Source: Thermosporothrix hazakensis (lineage in GTDB: Bacteria; Chloroflexota; Ktedonobacteria; Ktedonobacterales; Ktedonobacteraceae). Taken from it: 64,000 nt of DNA. The DNA lies in NCBI RefSeq assembly GCF_003253565.1, contig NZ_QKUF01000001.1, positions 453,867 to 517,866 on the forward strand, given 5' to 3'. Positions within the stretch are counted from its first letter, which is position 1, and each line of letters opens with the position of its first letter. The notes below the pieces were generated by a model. It searched no databases. It saw only the letters and a program-made list of their open reading frames with translations, and was not told the origin of the DNA. Positions 42,832 through 52,079 of this stretch are shown piece by piece. The position numbers and the translations under genes are program-made.

Positions 42832-44163
42832 TCATTCAAGCACCTCATAGCGATTATGTTCCATATCCCAGGCATAGAGGTACGCCTGCGACGGTGTTCC
42901 TGGATCGGTCGCTACCAGCACAAACGAGAACAACGTCAGATCGCGTAAAGGAATGCGTCGCCAGTCGGTTTGGCGAAGCCATGCAATCAGTTCCGGCGTT
43001 ATCTCTTCGGGCGAGGGCATCGCATAGCGATCAACCCAGGTGCCGGTATTCAGATAGGTCTGAGTGTCGCTTAATCGCTCACTGCGCCAGCTATGGGTAT
43101 GGCCTGCAATCGCATAGCGTAGCTCTGGCCGGGAACGCAGCCCCTCATGCATCCCCTGCGAGACCGCCGCGCTGGTCTCATCACGAGAAGAGGTAAAGAG
43201 GCGGGCGAGCGCCTGTTCTACCGGCAGAGACAGCGCCTCACGAACCTGCATGTATTCCAGCATTTCAGCCTGCGAAACTCGCTGCTCCTCTCTCTGTGCC
43301 CCCATCTCACTACGGAAGGCCAGAAATTCAAAAATAACCGCGTCAAAGAGCTTTTGTGGGTCAGGACTAGCCTCCATCGTCATAGACCGTTCTGGCGCAA
43401 AGAGACGCACAGTGCGCTGGACCATATCATGCAATAGCTCAGGATCAATGAGGCAGAGGAGCGCAATTTCACGAATATTGCTGATTGGAGGCTCAAGATG
43501 CTCGATATAGGGATGTTTGAGCGCGATATACCGCAGCACCTGTTGATGAAAGATCGTACCTGGAGGCAATTCCAGGTGTGCCGGGAATGGCGCACGGAGC
43601 CGTCCTGCATCGTCCCAGAGCTCAGGGGGGCAGTTCCAGGCATCAAATGCATGACCATGTTCAATCACCACATCAGGAGCAGGGGAATAGAAGCGATCGG
43701 GCACAAAGCGCACACGCTCATCGCTGGGCTTCCCTGTAATCGCCTCACAGATGCGCCGCTGCACTTCAGGAAAACAGAGCTCGATGTCATGATTTCCAGC
43801 GAGGAACGTCAGACTGTGATGCGAGAAAGCAAGGAACCGCCGCAGTTCCGTAAAGAATGATGGATGTGCGTTTCTTATTTTTTCCAGCTTTTGCTGTGCA
43901 AAAGTTGCATCCGTACTACGTATAGTAGAGTAAGGAGAAGTTGGAGTATCCGCCGATAAGGAAGGAGAAACCATCAGAAAATCAAAACAGTCACCGTTGA
44001 TGATAAGTTCCAATGAGGCAGTGTCCTCAAGAATGGAGGGCTCAGCCGCAAACGCGCTCAGAAAACGCATAAAGGCTTCCTGCTGGCGCTGTCCAAACCC
44101 ATCGAGAGGAAAGGTGTTATCCGCAAGGTGAAGGTCACTTATGATGAGCTTATAGTGTGTCAT
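42832..44163 (-). CDS. Calcineurin-like metallophosphoesterase
   Basis: 443 residues from the ATG at 44163 (GAAAGGA 7 bases upstream). Metal-binding motifs in order: ISDLHLAD, INGDCFDF, LAGNHD, IEHGHAFD and IAGHTHSW, the set that holds two metal ions in this superfamily. There is a large helical insertion (about 240-370) before the last motif. The arrangement resembles UDP-2,3-diacylglucosamine hydrolase-like or DNA-repair phosphoesterases only distantly, so the substrate is open. Transcribed alone. Confidence 0.88.
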   Translation of the reverse strand: MTHYKLIISDLHLADNTFPLDGFGQRQQEAFMRFLSAFAAEPSILEDTASLELIINGDCFDFLMVSPSLSADTPTSPYSTIRSTDATFAQQKLEKIRNAHPSFFTELRRFLAFSHHSLTFLAGNHDIELCFPEVQRRICEAITGKPSDERVRFVPDRFYSPAPDVVIEHGHAFDAWNCPPELWDDAGRLRAPFPAHLELPPGTIFHQQVLRYIALKHPYIEHLEPPISNIREIALLCLIDPELLHDMVQRTVRLFAPERSMTMEASPDPQKLFDAVIFEFLAFRSEMGAQREEQRVSQAEMLEYMQVREALSLPVEQALARLFTSSRDETSAAVSQGMHEGLRSRPELRYAIAGHTHSWRSERLSDTQTYLNTGTWVDRYAMPSPEEITPELIAWLRQTDWRRIPLRDLTLFSFVLVATDPGTPSQAYLYAWDMEHNRYEVLE

Positions 44164-44668
44164 GAAGAATCCTTTCTGTAAGTCGCATAGTCGATCTGAA
44201 AACCTGTTTCGCAGCAGACCGTATGGGCAAGCTTGAAATACAGGAGCAAGACACCGCACAAGAATACTATTCCCTCCCTGGCGAGATGAATAGTGAATCG
44301 CGTCTGACGCCGATCAGACCGCAAAAGAGCAGGCGCGAAAACAACACGAAGCCCGGGTAAGGCCTTTTGCGGGTGACAAGTCTATTACTACAGTGTTTGC
44401 ACCGACATGTATAGTATAGTTAACTGGCAACCAAAGTTGTATGTAGTTTCGTTGCATCGCCAGTTACCCAACGGGACAGACGGACAACTCAGGACGGTAG
44501 AATAGCCTGTGCCTTTACTGTCAGACTAACGTCAACCGAATGTCCAGAAGGCATTTACGTATCAGTCTCCTCAATAGGAGATTGAAAAACAGCGATATAT
44601 CTCTGTTGATCAAGAAGTCGTCCAATTTAGTGCACATGAGCACCAATCGGTGCAGGAGTGGTAGAAGC
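44164..44668. other. Intergenic region upstream of the small HTH gene
   Basis: 505 bases. Main content: two overlapping TATAGT -10-like hexamers (44410-44420) and, directly behind them, a long two-part inverted repeat (44421-44466). The rest is featureless. Confidence 0.5.
44421..44466 (+). promoter_or_regulatory. Long inverted repeat downstream of a promoter (operator or leader hairpin)
   Basis: TAACTGGC (44421-44428) pairs with GCCAGTTA (44459-44466), and inside it GCAAC (44427-44431) with GTTGC (44451-44455). It begins right after the -10-like sequences at 44410-44420, so it would be at or near the 5' end of the transcript. Confidence 0.5.
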
Positions 44669-44872
44669 ATGGTAGAAGAGACCCATGATGAACTGTTAAC
44701 TGTTCGGGAAGTAGCACGTCGTCTGCGCGTGGATGATACGACCGTACGACGCTGGATCAAGAGTGGCGCGCTTGAGGCGATCACGCTCCCCCACCGGGGC
44801 AAACGTCAGGCGTATCGTATCAAGAAGTCAACGCTCGATAAGCTGCTGAGTGGAGGCACACCGCCAGCATAA
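44669..44872 (+). CDS. Small excisionase/MerR-type helix-turn-helix DNA-binding protein
   Basis: 67 residues from the ATG at 44669, chosen because AGGAG lies 10 bases upstream; the frame is open for 43 more codons. One winged helix-turn-helix domain: LLTVREVARRLRVDDTTVRR is the HTH, WIKSGALEAITLPHRGKRQAY the wing, RIKKSTLDKLLSG the end. This is the AlpA/excisionase-like (BldC-type) architecture of a small transcription factor. No phage or plasmid genes are near, so it is probably a chromosomal regulator; the inverted repeat at 44421-44466 could be its own operator. A good terminator follows. Confidence 0.85.
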   Translation: MVEETHDELLTVREVARRLRVDDTTVRRWIKSGALEAITLPHRGKRQAYRIKKSTLDKLLSGGTPPA

Positions 44873-44901
44873 GAACAGTTCAGACGCAACTCACACGGCA
44901 T

Positions 44902-44936
44902 AATGGGGTATCTGTTCTGGTACCCCATTTCTTTTT
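44902..44936 (+). terminator. Terminator of the HTH gene
   Basis: Perfect stem AATGGGGTA (44902-44910) / TACCCCATT (44921-44929), 10-base loop, then TCTTTTT. Confidence 0.9.
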
Positions 44937-45206
44937 GCTGCAGAGCAGCGAGCATTTCGAGCCTCAGTAAGTAAAAAGTCAGTATAATAGACAGTAGAAT
45001 ATTTTTGCTCTTTTCCCAAAAATCTACTCAATTCATTTTAAGAATATGGATCTACCCATGTCTATACATAATGGGGGTACACTAGAAACAAAGGGGAGCA
45101 AAAAAAGCAGAACAACATGTGACGTTTCGCAACACAAACCCATACACACAATCCGGTATCGGACAAAGGCCAGTCCCTAGAAGAACGAAGGAGAGAAGGA
45201 AGTTCT

Positions 45207-46175
45207 ATGAAAATAGCACTCTTGGGAGGAGCAGGCTTTATCGGCACCCATCTCACACAAGCGTATCTGGAAGCAAACCACGATGTTGTGGTCATCGACA
45301 ATCTCAGTCATAGCACTCAGCACACTATCGACCCACGCGCCCGGTTTTATCACATCGATATCCGTAGCCCAAAGTTGCACACGATTCTGAGCAACGAACG
45401 CCCGGATATCGTCAGCTACCACGTGGCGTATACTACAGACGAACTGCCACAGGATCACCTGCTACTGGACGCCGACACCAGCATTCGGGGTCTGTTGAAC
45501 GTCCTTGAGAGCTGTGCTGATGCTGCAATTAAGAAGTTTATTTTCGCTTCCGGTGGAAATACGCTCTACGGCACCGTTGATCCCTCCCAGCTTCCACTCA
45601 AAGAAGAGACTCCTCTTCAGCCCAAACAACCCGTCGATATCAGCCGTATGACAGGCGAATGGTATGTGCGCTATTATGCCAGACAATATGGCTTTCAACA
45701 TACGATCCTGCGCTATGCCAATGTGTATGGAGAACAGGCAACCAACCACCCCCTGAGCTACTGTATGGCGATGCTGCTGGAACAGCGAGCCCCCATCATT
45801 CGCGGCTCCGGCGATAGCATGCACGACCATATTTATATTGATGACGTGGTTCGGGCAAACCTGCTCGCCCTCGTTCGCGGCGACAACCAGACCTTCCATA
45901 TCAGTAGCGGCGAAGGCTACACCATCAAACACCTGTATCGCCTGATGGCGCAGGCGCTTGGCAGTACCATTGAGCCGGTCACGCTTTCTGGCTCACTCGC
46001 CGAGACCGAGCAGATCGTCCTTGATAACAGTCTGGCCCGTAGCATGCTTGGATGGTACCCTGAAGTGTCACTGTATGAGGGCATTCAGCGCATGCTTCAA
46101 CGTCTCGACGGGCACCCGCACACCACACAAAGCCAGCAGAAACCCACACTTACCCATATCCCCTCGCTGGTGTAA
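45207..46175 (+). CDS. Extended SDR (epimerase-like) protein lacking the catalytic Tyr/Lys
   Basis: 322 residues. Rossmann fold with GGAGFIGTHL, the acidic end of beta 2 (VVIDNLSH), and the later motifs LRYANVYGE and HDHIYIDDVV of UDP-sugar 4-epimerases and dehydratases. The catalytic YxxxK is missing: where GalE has PYGKSK this protein reads PVDISR, so Tyr is Val and Lys is Arg. The usual Ser/Thr of the triad region reads FASGGNTLYG. It should bind NAD(H) but is unlikely to carry out normal epimerase chemistry. ATG with GAAGGAG upstream. Single gene before a terminator. Confidence 0.85.
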   Translation: MKIALLGGAGFIGTHLTQAYLEANHDVVVIDNLSHSTQHTIDPRARFYHIDIRSPKLHTILSNERPDIVSYHVAYTTDELPQDHLLLDADTSIRGLLNVLESCADAAIKKFIFASGGNTLYGTVDPSQLPLKEETPLQPKQPVDISRMTGEWYVRYYARQYGFQHTILRYANVYGEQATNHPLSYCMAMLLEQRAPIIRGSGDSMHDHIYIDDVVRANLLALVRGDNQTFHISSGEGYTIKHLYRLMAQALGSTIEPVTLSGSLAETEQIVLDNSLARSMLGWYPEVSLYEGIQRMLQRLDGHPHTTQSQQKPTLTHIPSLV

Positions 46176-46252
46176 AGCGGCCAGAAGGCGCTCGCAAACC
46201 AGCAGATATACTCATTTGCGATAGCGCCTAAACACCGTGGCTACCCTTTGGG

Positions 46253-46285
46253 ACCCCTCGCCAGTATGCGGGGGGTTCTTATTAT
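46253..46285 (+). terminator. Terminator of the epimerase-like gene
   Basis: ACCCCTCGC (46253-46261) / GCGGGGGGT (46268-46276), loop CAGTAT, followed by TCTTATTAT. It also lies within 15 bases of the convergent kinase stop. Confidence 0.75.
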
Positions 46286-46288
46286 CCC

Positions 46289-48088
46289 CTAAATCCTGAA
46301 ATTCTCAATCTGGTAGACCTTATTACTACCAAAGGAAAAACAAGTATCCTCAAAATGAACCTGATAGACTGTGTTCTTCTCAGACCCCAGTTTCACAGAA
46401 GCCCAGCGCTCCATCGTCTGATCTCCATTCAACAAGATGGCCTCAGTAAACGGCCCGGACGAACTATATGACTTACCACTTTCATCAGTTAAATAGAGTT
46501 TGTACGCTCGCATATACTCACAAGCCTGATGAGAACCATTAGTGATCGTGAAATGCCAGGTAGAAGTACGCTCCTCGTCATTTACGGTAATCGAGTCCAA
46601 AACGATATCAAGCGCGTTGTAATCGCAGCTCAAGGCACAGGTAAAGCGGAACTTCTTGATATCAGCGACATTGTATATAATAATCTGGCCGCCCGTTGGT
46701 GTGACTTCGGGAGTCGTTGTTACCGTTGCCGCAGCACTGCCAGAAGTTTCATTGGTTGGTGAAGGCGTCGCGGTCGGGGCCGTGACGATCGGTTGGGTAC
46801 TCTGGGGTTGAGTCGGCTGCGTGTTGGCGGCCCGATCCTTGCTTAACGCGACGATCTGGTTGTTCATCTGCCAGAGCAGATAGCCACCGCCGCCAAGCGT
46901 GCCAAGCAGTAGCAGAATCAAGATAACGATAGTCAGGATCAGCCCGGCACGAGACTTCTGCTTCGGAGCTGGAGGAGCCGAAGCTGCAGCCGGAGGCACC
47001 GGATAATAGCCCGAGAGCTGACTTCCAGAAGGCGTGGGAGTCATCAGCGGTCGCGAGGTTGGAATCTGCGATAGATTGGGGTTGGTCATCACATGCGACG
47101 CACCAGATGTCACCCCCACTGGTGGCTGCTCAGGCGAGGAAGGCGTAAATTGCGCCCGGGCGGTTGGGATCTGCGACTCGCTTAACTGCGGCGTCTTGTT
47201 CGCATCCTGGGGCATATGGGTTGTCTCGCCGCTCACATCCTTCGGCGGCGGAGGCAATGGAGCCGATTGGCTCTCCTGATAGGCCTTCTCAAAAGCGCTT
47301 ACAAAGGCCTGGATGCTTGGATAACGATCCTCAGGCTTCTTGCTCAGCGCCTTCAGCACGACGGCCTCGATCTGTGGCGTGATTTCGGGCACCTTCTCCC
47401 GTATCGAGGGTGGGGCAGTAAAGAGATGCTGACTCCCGATCTCAGCAAAAGAGCCGGTAAAGGGGCGCTGTCCCACCAGCCACTCATAGACCACAATCGC
47501 AAGCGCATATTGATCGCTGGCAGCTACAGCTTTCCCCTGAATCTGTTCCGGGGCCATATAGGCAACTGTGCCGCCAACCTCCTGCTTGCCCTGATAGCGC
47601 GAGCTCTGAGTTGCGACCGCGATCCCGAAATCTCCCAACAAAATAGAGCCATCTGCACCTATCAACATATTTTCGGGTTTGATATCGCGGTGAATAAGCT
47701 TGCGCTCATGTGCGTATTGAAGTGCCGGACCAAGCTGCCGGAGATACGAGAGGACCTCTGTTGGAGAGAGGCGCGTTCCATGGGGATGACGTTGCCGCAG
47801 GGTCCCATTCGGGGCATAGGTCATCACCAGATAGGGATATTTACTCTCGGTATCAATACCGAAATCCAGCACTTTGACGATATGCGGGTGAGAGAGGTTC
47901 GCGACCGTGCGCGCCTCATTCAAGAAAGGCTGAACCTGCTCACTTGCCAGGCGCGTCTGAAGCATCTTGATCGCCGCCTGCGTATTCAGATAACTATGTT
48001 CTCCTAAATACACATCGGCGAAGCCACCACTTCCAAGCATACGAATAATCTTATAATTTCCGATCTGCTTTCCAATAAACGCGTTCAT
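46289..48088 (-). CDS. Receptor-like Ser/Thr protein kinase (PknB-type layout)
   Basis: 599 residues. Cytoplasmic Hanks-type kinase (about 10-270: LGSGGFADVYLGE, AAIKML, LIHRDIKPENML, LGDFGIAV, AYMAPEQ), a long Pro/Ser/Thr-rich linker (about 275-380), one membrane helix (about 384-407), a Thr/Pro-rich stalk (about 425-470) and an extracellular domain of about 130 residues (KFRFTCALSCDYNALD and on, with four Cys) of unknown type. It should sense an outside signal and phosphorylate Ser/Thr on cytoplasmic proteins. Single gene. Confidence 0.95.
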   Translation of the reverse strand: MNAFIGKQIGNYKIIRMLGSGGFADVYLGEHSYLNTQAAIKMLQTRLASEQVQPFLNEARTVANLSHPHIVKVLDFGIDTESKYPYLVMTYAPNGTLRQRHPHGTRLSPTEVLSYLRQLGPALQYAHERKLIHRDIKPENMLIGADGSILLGDFGIAVATQSSRYQGKQEVGGTVAYMAPEQIQGKAVAASDQYALAIVVYEWLVGQRPFTGSFAEIGSQHLFTAPPSIREKVPEITPQIEAVVLKALSKKPEDRYPSIQAFVSAFEKAYQESQSAPLPPPPKDVSGETTHMPQDANKTPQLSESQIPTARAQFTPSSPEQPPVGVTSGASHVMTNPNLSQIPTSRPLMTPTPSGSQLSGYYPVPPAAASAPPAPKQKSRAGLILTIVILILLLLGTLGGGGYLLWQMNNQIVALSKDRAANTQPTQPQSTQPIVTAPTATPSPTNETSGSAAATVTTTPEVTPTGGQIIIYNVADIKKFRFTCALSCDYNALDIVLDSITVNDEERTSTWHFTITNGSHQACEYMRAYKLYLTDESGKSYSSSGPFTEAILLNGDQTMERWASVKLGSEKNTVYQVHFEDTCFSFGSNKVYQIENFRI

Positions 48089-48219
48089 CCTTTGCTCCTA
48101 CAAACGAAGCTAATCGATACGTCCTCTTTCGCTATTGTAAAGCAGGGCCTCTCATATTACAAGTTTATTTTTCTCTTCCGTTATAAACACAGAAATTCAT
48201 TTCTACTCAAACCAAAAGA

Positions 48220-48253
48220 AGAAGGGCTCTTCCTGTACAGGAAGAGCCCTTCT
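48220..48253 (-). terminator. Perfect 34-base palindrome, terminator of the 48265-50763 gene
   Basis: 48220-48236 is the exact reverse complement of 48237-48253 (centre GTAC). On the minus strand TCTTTTGG follows. It begins 11 bases after the stop. A loop of about four bases would leave a 15-bp stem. Confidence 0.75.
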
Positions 48254-48264
48254 GCAAAAGATGT

Positions 48265-50763
48265 CTACTGTTGCAGGCCACTTACCACACGTGCATATTT
48301 TTCCGCAAGTGCTTGAGCCTGCTCATTTGACGTAGACTCGGCCACAACATGGAACAGCGGATTATCGGCGTCGGGCAACACCAGAACCCACTCACTGCCC
48401 AGATCGATCTTAATGCCGTCAATCGGCTTGGCACGCCGCTCACGATACTGCTCGCTGAGGATGCGCATCACCTTCCCTTTGTGCTCCCAGGGGCAGGTCA
48501 CGCGGGTCATGCTCATATAGTATGCCGGAAGATCGTCGACCACCTCAGATAGCCGCATTTCAAAGGTTGCCAGCAGTTCCAGTAGCTTCGCGATCGCCAG
48601 CATGCTATCAAAAGCAGGTTGCAGCGACGGGAAGACAAAACCACCGCGTCCATCGCCAACCAGCACCACACCTTCACGCATGGCTGCCGTCATCAGCGCA
48701 TGTGGCAGAACCTTCGTATGCTGAATATAGCCATCATAGCGCTTCGCGATGTGCTGCAAGACACTGGGAGCTGTTACCGGAGCGGCCACTGTGCCCCCGC
48801 GATTCTCGCGCAAGAACAGGCTGGTCATTACCGCCAGCAGCTTCATCCCGTCCAGAATACGCCCGCGATCGTCAACAATCCAGATGCGCTCACCGCCCGG
48901 GTCAATCCGAATGCCCATATCCATATTCAGAGCAGAGGTCACAGCCGCGAGGCGCTGCATTGCCCGTCCCTCATCGTCGGGCGAGCTTGGTGCCCCTTCG
49001 TCCCGACTGGTATTGAGCACAATGACCTCGCAGCCCAGATCATCAAAAATCTGAGGCAACATCAGGATCGTGCTGCTATGGGCATAATCAACGACGAGCT
49101 GGTACTTGCGCTCACGAATCACTTCGTGCTTGATGGTACGATTAAAGCCCTGCATATAGCGGCCACACACATCGGAATCGCTGAGCACATTAATCGCGCC
49201 GATCTCATCCATATAGACGCGGCGATAATCTTCACGGAAAAAGAGGTTCTCAATCTTCCGCTCGGTCGTCTTGTTAATATCAAGGCCGTTATGGTCGAAA
49301 ATCTTGATATCGACGACTCTGGGATCATAGGGAGACACGCGTACATGCACACCACCGACCGCATCTGTATTGCGAATAAAGTAGCGTGCCACAGGAATCG
49401 GCACCTGATTGATATCCCAGACATTGACTCCGGCAGAAGGCAGGCCCGCATTAATACCACGCTTAATCATGCGTGACGTGCGGTGTTCATCGCGGTTCAG
49501 GCAGACAGTCGCCCCGCGCGCCAGAATCGCGCCATAGGCAGCCCCGATCTTGGTGGCGAACTCGGGTGTGATATCCACATTCACCAGCCCGGTCACACCG
49601 TGACGGCTGAAGAGGCTGCGCCGTCCCTGTGATCCCCAGATAATACTGGTATTGACAACGGCCCCGGCCTCAATTTCCTTATCGGGCCAGATCTTGACGT
49701 TAGGCTGAATGATCGCGCCATCCTGGATCGTGGAATTATCACCAATGACTGAGCCCTCAAACATCACCGCCTTTCCCTTGACGCTGGTTGAGGTGCCGAC
49801 GATCGCACCGCGCAGCTCTGCTCGCTCGCCAATATAGGAGTTATTCCAGACAATACTGCGATCAATCTGCGCTCGCTCGTCAATAATGGCGTAGCCACCG
49901 ATGATGCTCGGGCCATGAATAATCGCGCCCTGTCTCACCTTACAGTCATGTGCAAGATAGACGGGGCCATACAACTGAGCTGAGCCATCGATCTCGACGC
50001 CCTCTTCACACCAGATATTGTTGCCGATATTTTTCGCCGGAATCTCAATATCCACGCGTCCCTGTAGAGCGTCAGCATTGGCACGCATATACTCACTTAA
50101 ATTGCCAACATCACACCAGTACCCCTTTGGCGCAATATAGCCATATATCGGGTCACCCTGCTTCAACATCATCGGGAAGAGTTCCTGACTGAAGTCGAAG
50201 GGCTTGTCTTTCTCAAAGTAGGTAAAAATCTTCGGATCCAGCACGTAAATGCCGGTATTGATGGTATCACTGAAAACTTCGCCCCAGCTTGGCTTCTCAA
50301 GGAACTGGGTGATATGCCCATCCTCATTGGTGATAATAACTCCATATTCCAGAGGATTATGCACATGCGCCAGCAAAAGCGTTGCCAGGGACTTCTTTTC
50401 GTTGTGATACTTGATTAAATCGGTAAGGTCATAATCGGTCAGAGCATCACCACTGATCACCAGAAATGGCTCTGTCAGATGCTCTTCCGCATTTTTGACA
50501 CTGCCGGCGGTCCCCAGTGGCACATCTTCCCGCGAGTAGGTGATATGCATGCCAAACTGAGAGCCATTGCCAAAGTAATCTTCAATGCTGCTCGCCAGAT
50601 ACTGAACGGTAACTACCACTTCAGTAATTCCGTGTCGTTTCAGCAGATTCAGAATATGTTCCATAACCGGCTTGCCGGCAATGGGGACCATCGGTTTAGG
50701 GCGCCGAATCGTTAAGGGGCGTAGCCGTGAGCCTTCACCTCCGGCCATAACAACTGCCTTCAT
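48265..50763 (-). CDS. Sugar-1-phosphate nucleotidyltransferase fused to a phosphomannomutase-like domain
   Basis: 832 residues from the ATG at 50763 (AGGGAGG upstream). N-terminal nucleotidyltransferase (about 1-235: [42 protein letters not shown]), a hexapeptide-repeat beta-helix (about 250-370), and a phosphohexomutase-like domain (about 380-830). It is commonly annotated as mannose-1-phosphate guanylyltransferase. In the mutase part the active Ser lies in VRVSPYDP instead of TASHNP, and the metal loop reads DPGGER instead of DGDxDR, so two metal ligands are missing and mutase activity is doubtful. It should make GDP-mannose or a similar sugar nucleotide for glycans. Single gene. Confidence 0.9.
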   Translation of the reverse strand: MKAVVMAGGEGSRLRPLTIRRPKPMVPIAGKPVMEHILNLLKRHGITEVVVTVQYLASSIEDYFGNGSQFGMHITYSREDVPLGTAGSVKNAEEHLTEPFLVISGDALTDYDLTDLIKYHNEKKSLATLLLAHVHNPLEYGVIITNEDGHITQFLEKPSWGEVFSDTINTGIYVLDPKIFTYFEKDKPFDFSQELFPMMLKQGDPIYGYIAPKGYWCDVGNLSEYMRANADALQGRVDIEIPAKNIGNNIWCEEGVEIDGSAQLYGPVYLAHDCKVRQGAIIHGPSIIGGYAIIDERAQIDRSIVWNNSYIGERAELRGAIVGTSTSVKGKAVMFEGSVIGDNSTIQDGAIIQPNVKIWPDKEIEAGAVVNTSIIWGSQGRRSLFSRHGVTGLVNVDITPEFATKIGAAYGAILARGATVCLNRDEHRTSRMIKRGINAGLPSAGVNVWDINQVPIPVARYFIRNTDAVGGVHVRVSPYDPRVVDIKIFDHNGLDINKTTERKIENLFFREDYRRVYMDEIGAINVLSDSDVCGRYMQGFNRTIKHEVIRERKYQLVVDYAHSSTILMLPQIFDDLGCEVIVLNTSRDEGAPSSPDDEGRAMQRLAAVTSALNMDMGIRIDPGGERIWIVDDRGRILDGMKLLAVMTSLFLRENRGGTVAAPVTAPSVLQHIAKRYDGYIQHTKVLPHALMTAAMREGVVLVGDGRGGFVFPSLQPAFDSMLAIAKLLELLATFEMRLSEVVDDLPAYYMSMTRVTCPWEHKGKVMRILSEQYRERRAKPIDGIKIDLGSEWVLVLPDADNPLFHVVAESTSNEQAQALAEKYARVVSGLQQ

Positions 50764-50865
50764 GAGAGCCTCCCTTATCCCAGCTAACTTCCTGAGAGCC
50801 AAACTTCACACACTCAACACCGTCAAAAGAAGCACGTAAAGCAAGGAATGAGTAAAATAGATGAA

Positions 50866-50893
50866 GGACGGCGTAGCTACAGCCACGCCGTCC
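50866..50893 (-). terminator. Hairpin downstream of the 60-residue gene
   Basis: Perfect 9-bp stem GGACGGCGT (50866-50874) / ACGCCGTCC (50885-50893), 10-base loop. On the minus strand TTCATCTATTTT follows, a moderate terminator. Confidence 0.6.
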
Positions 50894-50950
50894 GAACAAC
50901 TCCGCTAACATTATTGTACAACAAGAGAAAAACGCGTCGCAAGGCATTTA

Positions 50951-51133
50951 CTACCAGTCACTCAACCTTCCCTGTTCTACCAACCAGCGCACAAAAAGAT
51001 GACGATAGGTAATTTCAGACGCTTTTTTCTCTTCGTACTCTTCCTGTAATTTGATGAGCTTACGAGCCTCCTCTAAGGAGAATCCCTCGTCAAGGAGGGC
51101 ATCAATAAGCAAATCCACATACTGGTGTTGCAT
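50951..51133 (-). CDS. Small helical protein of unknown function
   Basis: 60 residues from the ATG at 51133, chosen because AAGGGGGA lies 6-8 bases upstream. It is rich in charged residues and reads as two helices (about 4-30 with LLIDALLDEGFSLEEARKL, and 31-55), ending VEQGRLSDW. No membrane segment, no family recognised. A hairpin terminator follows at 50866-50893. The clean ribosome site and helical composition argue that it is real. Confidence 0.6.
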   Translation of the reverse strand: MQHQYVDLLIDALLDEGFSLEEARKLIKLQEEYEEKKASEITYRHLFVRWLVEQGRLSDW

Positions 51134-51574
51134 ATACTTGTCCCCCTTACGCATCTAGCTACACATCGTGACGTAGGCCACCATACTCAGAGAGATCCAG
51201 GTAAGAACAAAACCAGAGCAATCGTGGATACCACAAGAGGAGACCACCACGGGCAATAAACGATGAGAACAGGTAGAAAAAGGGCATCCCAACAACAAGA
51301 CAAGAACAGCACAAAGCCCGATGGGTCTGCCTTCTTCCCGCATGCCAAAGACCGAAGATCGCACACAAAGTCCTTGCAAAGCGGGCCAGACTCTTTTTTC
51401 AGACAGAGAAAACGTGGAGCATGAACAACGGCCAGATAGATAATGCTATCTGTACCCCTTACCGTCATCACTACTACACAGTATAGCGTATTAACGGGGA
51501 ATTTGCCACACTGATAGCACTCTTGATTACAAGCCGATTCACGGCAATCAGATGGTTAAAAACGCCGCTGCACA
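51134..51574. other. Region without a convincing gene
   Basis: Several overlapping minus-strand frames of 69-94 codons exist here in different phases, all rich in Cys, Trp and Leu and without ribosome sites. None can be preferred, and I call none. No promoter or repeat stands out. Confidence 0.4.
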
Positions 51575-51814
51575 CTACCCACCTCGCATATAACGCTTTA
51601 TTTCTTCTTCATTGTCGTAATAGTAGCTAATCGCGTCATACACCTGAGCGAGAGTGAGATGCTGTTCAGCCGCTATCACTTCGGGGTCAAGGCCGCTCTG
51701 GAACAGAAGCATGACATGCCGAACTCCGGTTCGCGTCCCGGCAATAATTGGCTCACCATCATAAATGGTTGAATCACGAATAATATGCGGATGTGCTGTT
51801 TGTTCAATACCCAT
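51575..51814 (-). CDS. DUF433 family protein (antitoxin-like)
   Basis: 79 residues from the ATG at 51814 (AAAGGGAGGGG directly upstream). The body HPHIIRDSTIYDGEPIIAGT followed by TGVRHVMLLFQSGLDPEVIA and LTLAQVYDAISYYYDN matches the DUF433 family, a small helical DNA-binding-like fold often encoded beside a PIN-like DUF5615 toxin. No such toxin gene lies on either side here, so it is an orphan or works alone. The short C-terminal tail is basic (RYMRGG). Confidence 0.85.
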   Translation of the reverse strand: MGIEQTAHPHIIRDSTIYDGEPIIAGTRTGVRHVMLLFQSGLDPEVIAAEQHLTLAQVYDAISYYYDNEEEIKRYMRGG

Positions 51815-52043
51815 AGCCCCTCCCTTTACACAATATATACCTCTATCAATTATCATATTCTATTTCTATAAATCGAATCAATGCCACGCTGGCAGGGAAT
51901 AAAAACCTCCCCTATAAACCTCTACCAGACAAGGGGCTGCTTTCACAAAAAATTCACAGTAGACTCAACCACACCAGATAGCGTTATAAGCCAAAGGAGC
52001 TGCCTATCACGTTTCTGCGCATGAGTGAGTTTTCAGAAAAAGC
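51815..52043. other. Intergenic region upstream of the structured RNA candidate
   Basis: 229 AT-rich bases between divergent units. No gene or repeat seen; it ends at the TTGACA of the next promoter. Confidence 0.4.
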
Positions 52044-52073
52044 TTGACAACTCTTAAAATCCTCTGGTACAAT
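52044..52073 (+). promoter_or_regulatory. Promoter of the structured RNA / birA
   Basis: -35 TTGACA (52044-52049), 18-base spacer, -10 TACAAT (52068-52073). One of the strongest promoter matches in the window, about 330 bases before the birA start. Confidence 0.75.
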
Positions 52074-52079
52074 ACCTCT

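Noticed and set aside
51155..51471. Three overlapping minus-strand frames rich in Cys, Trp and Leu
   Set aside because: Different phases over the same DNA, none with a ribosome site or recognisable content; none can be chosen.
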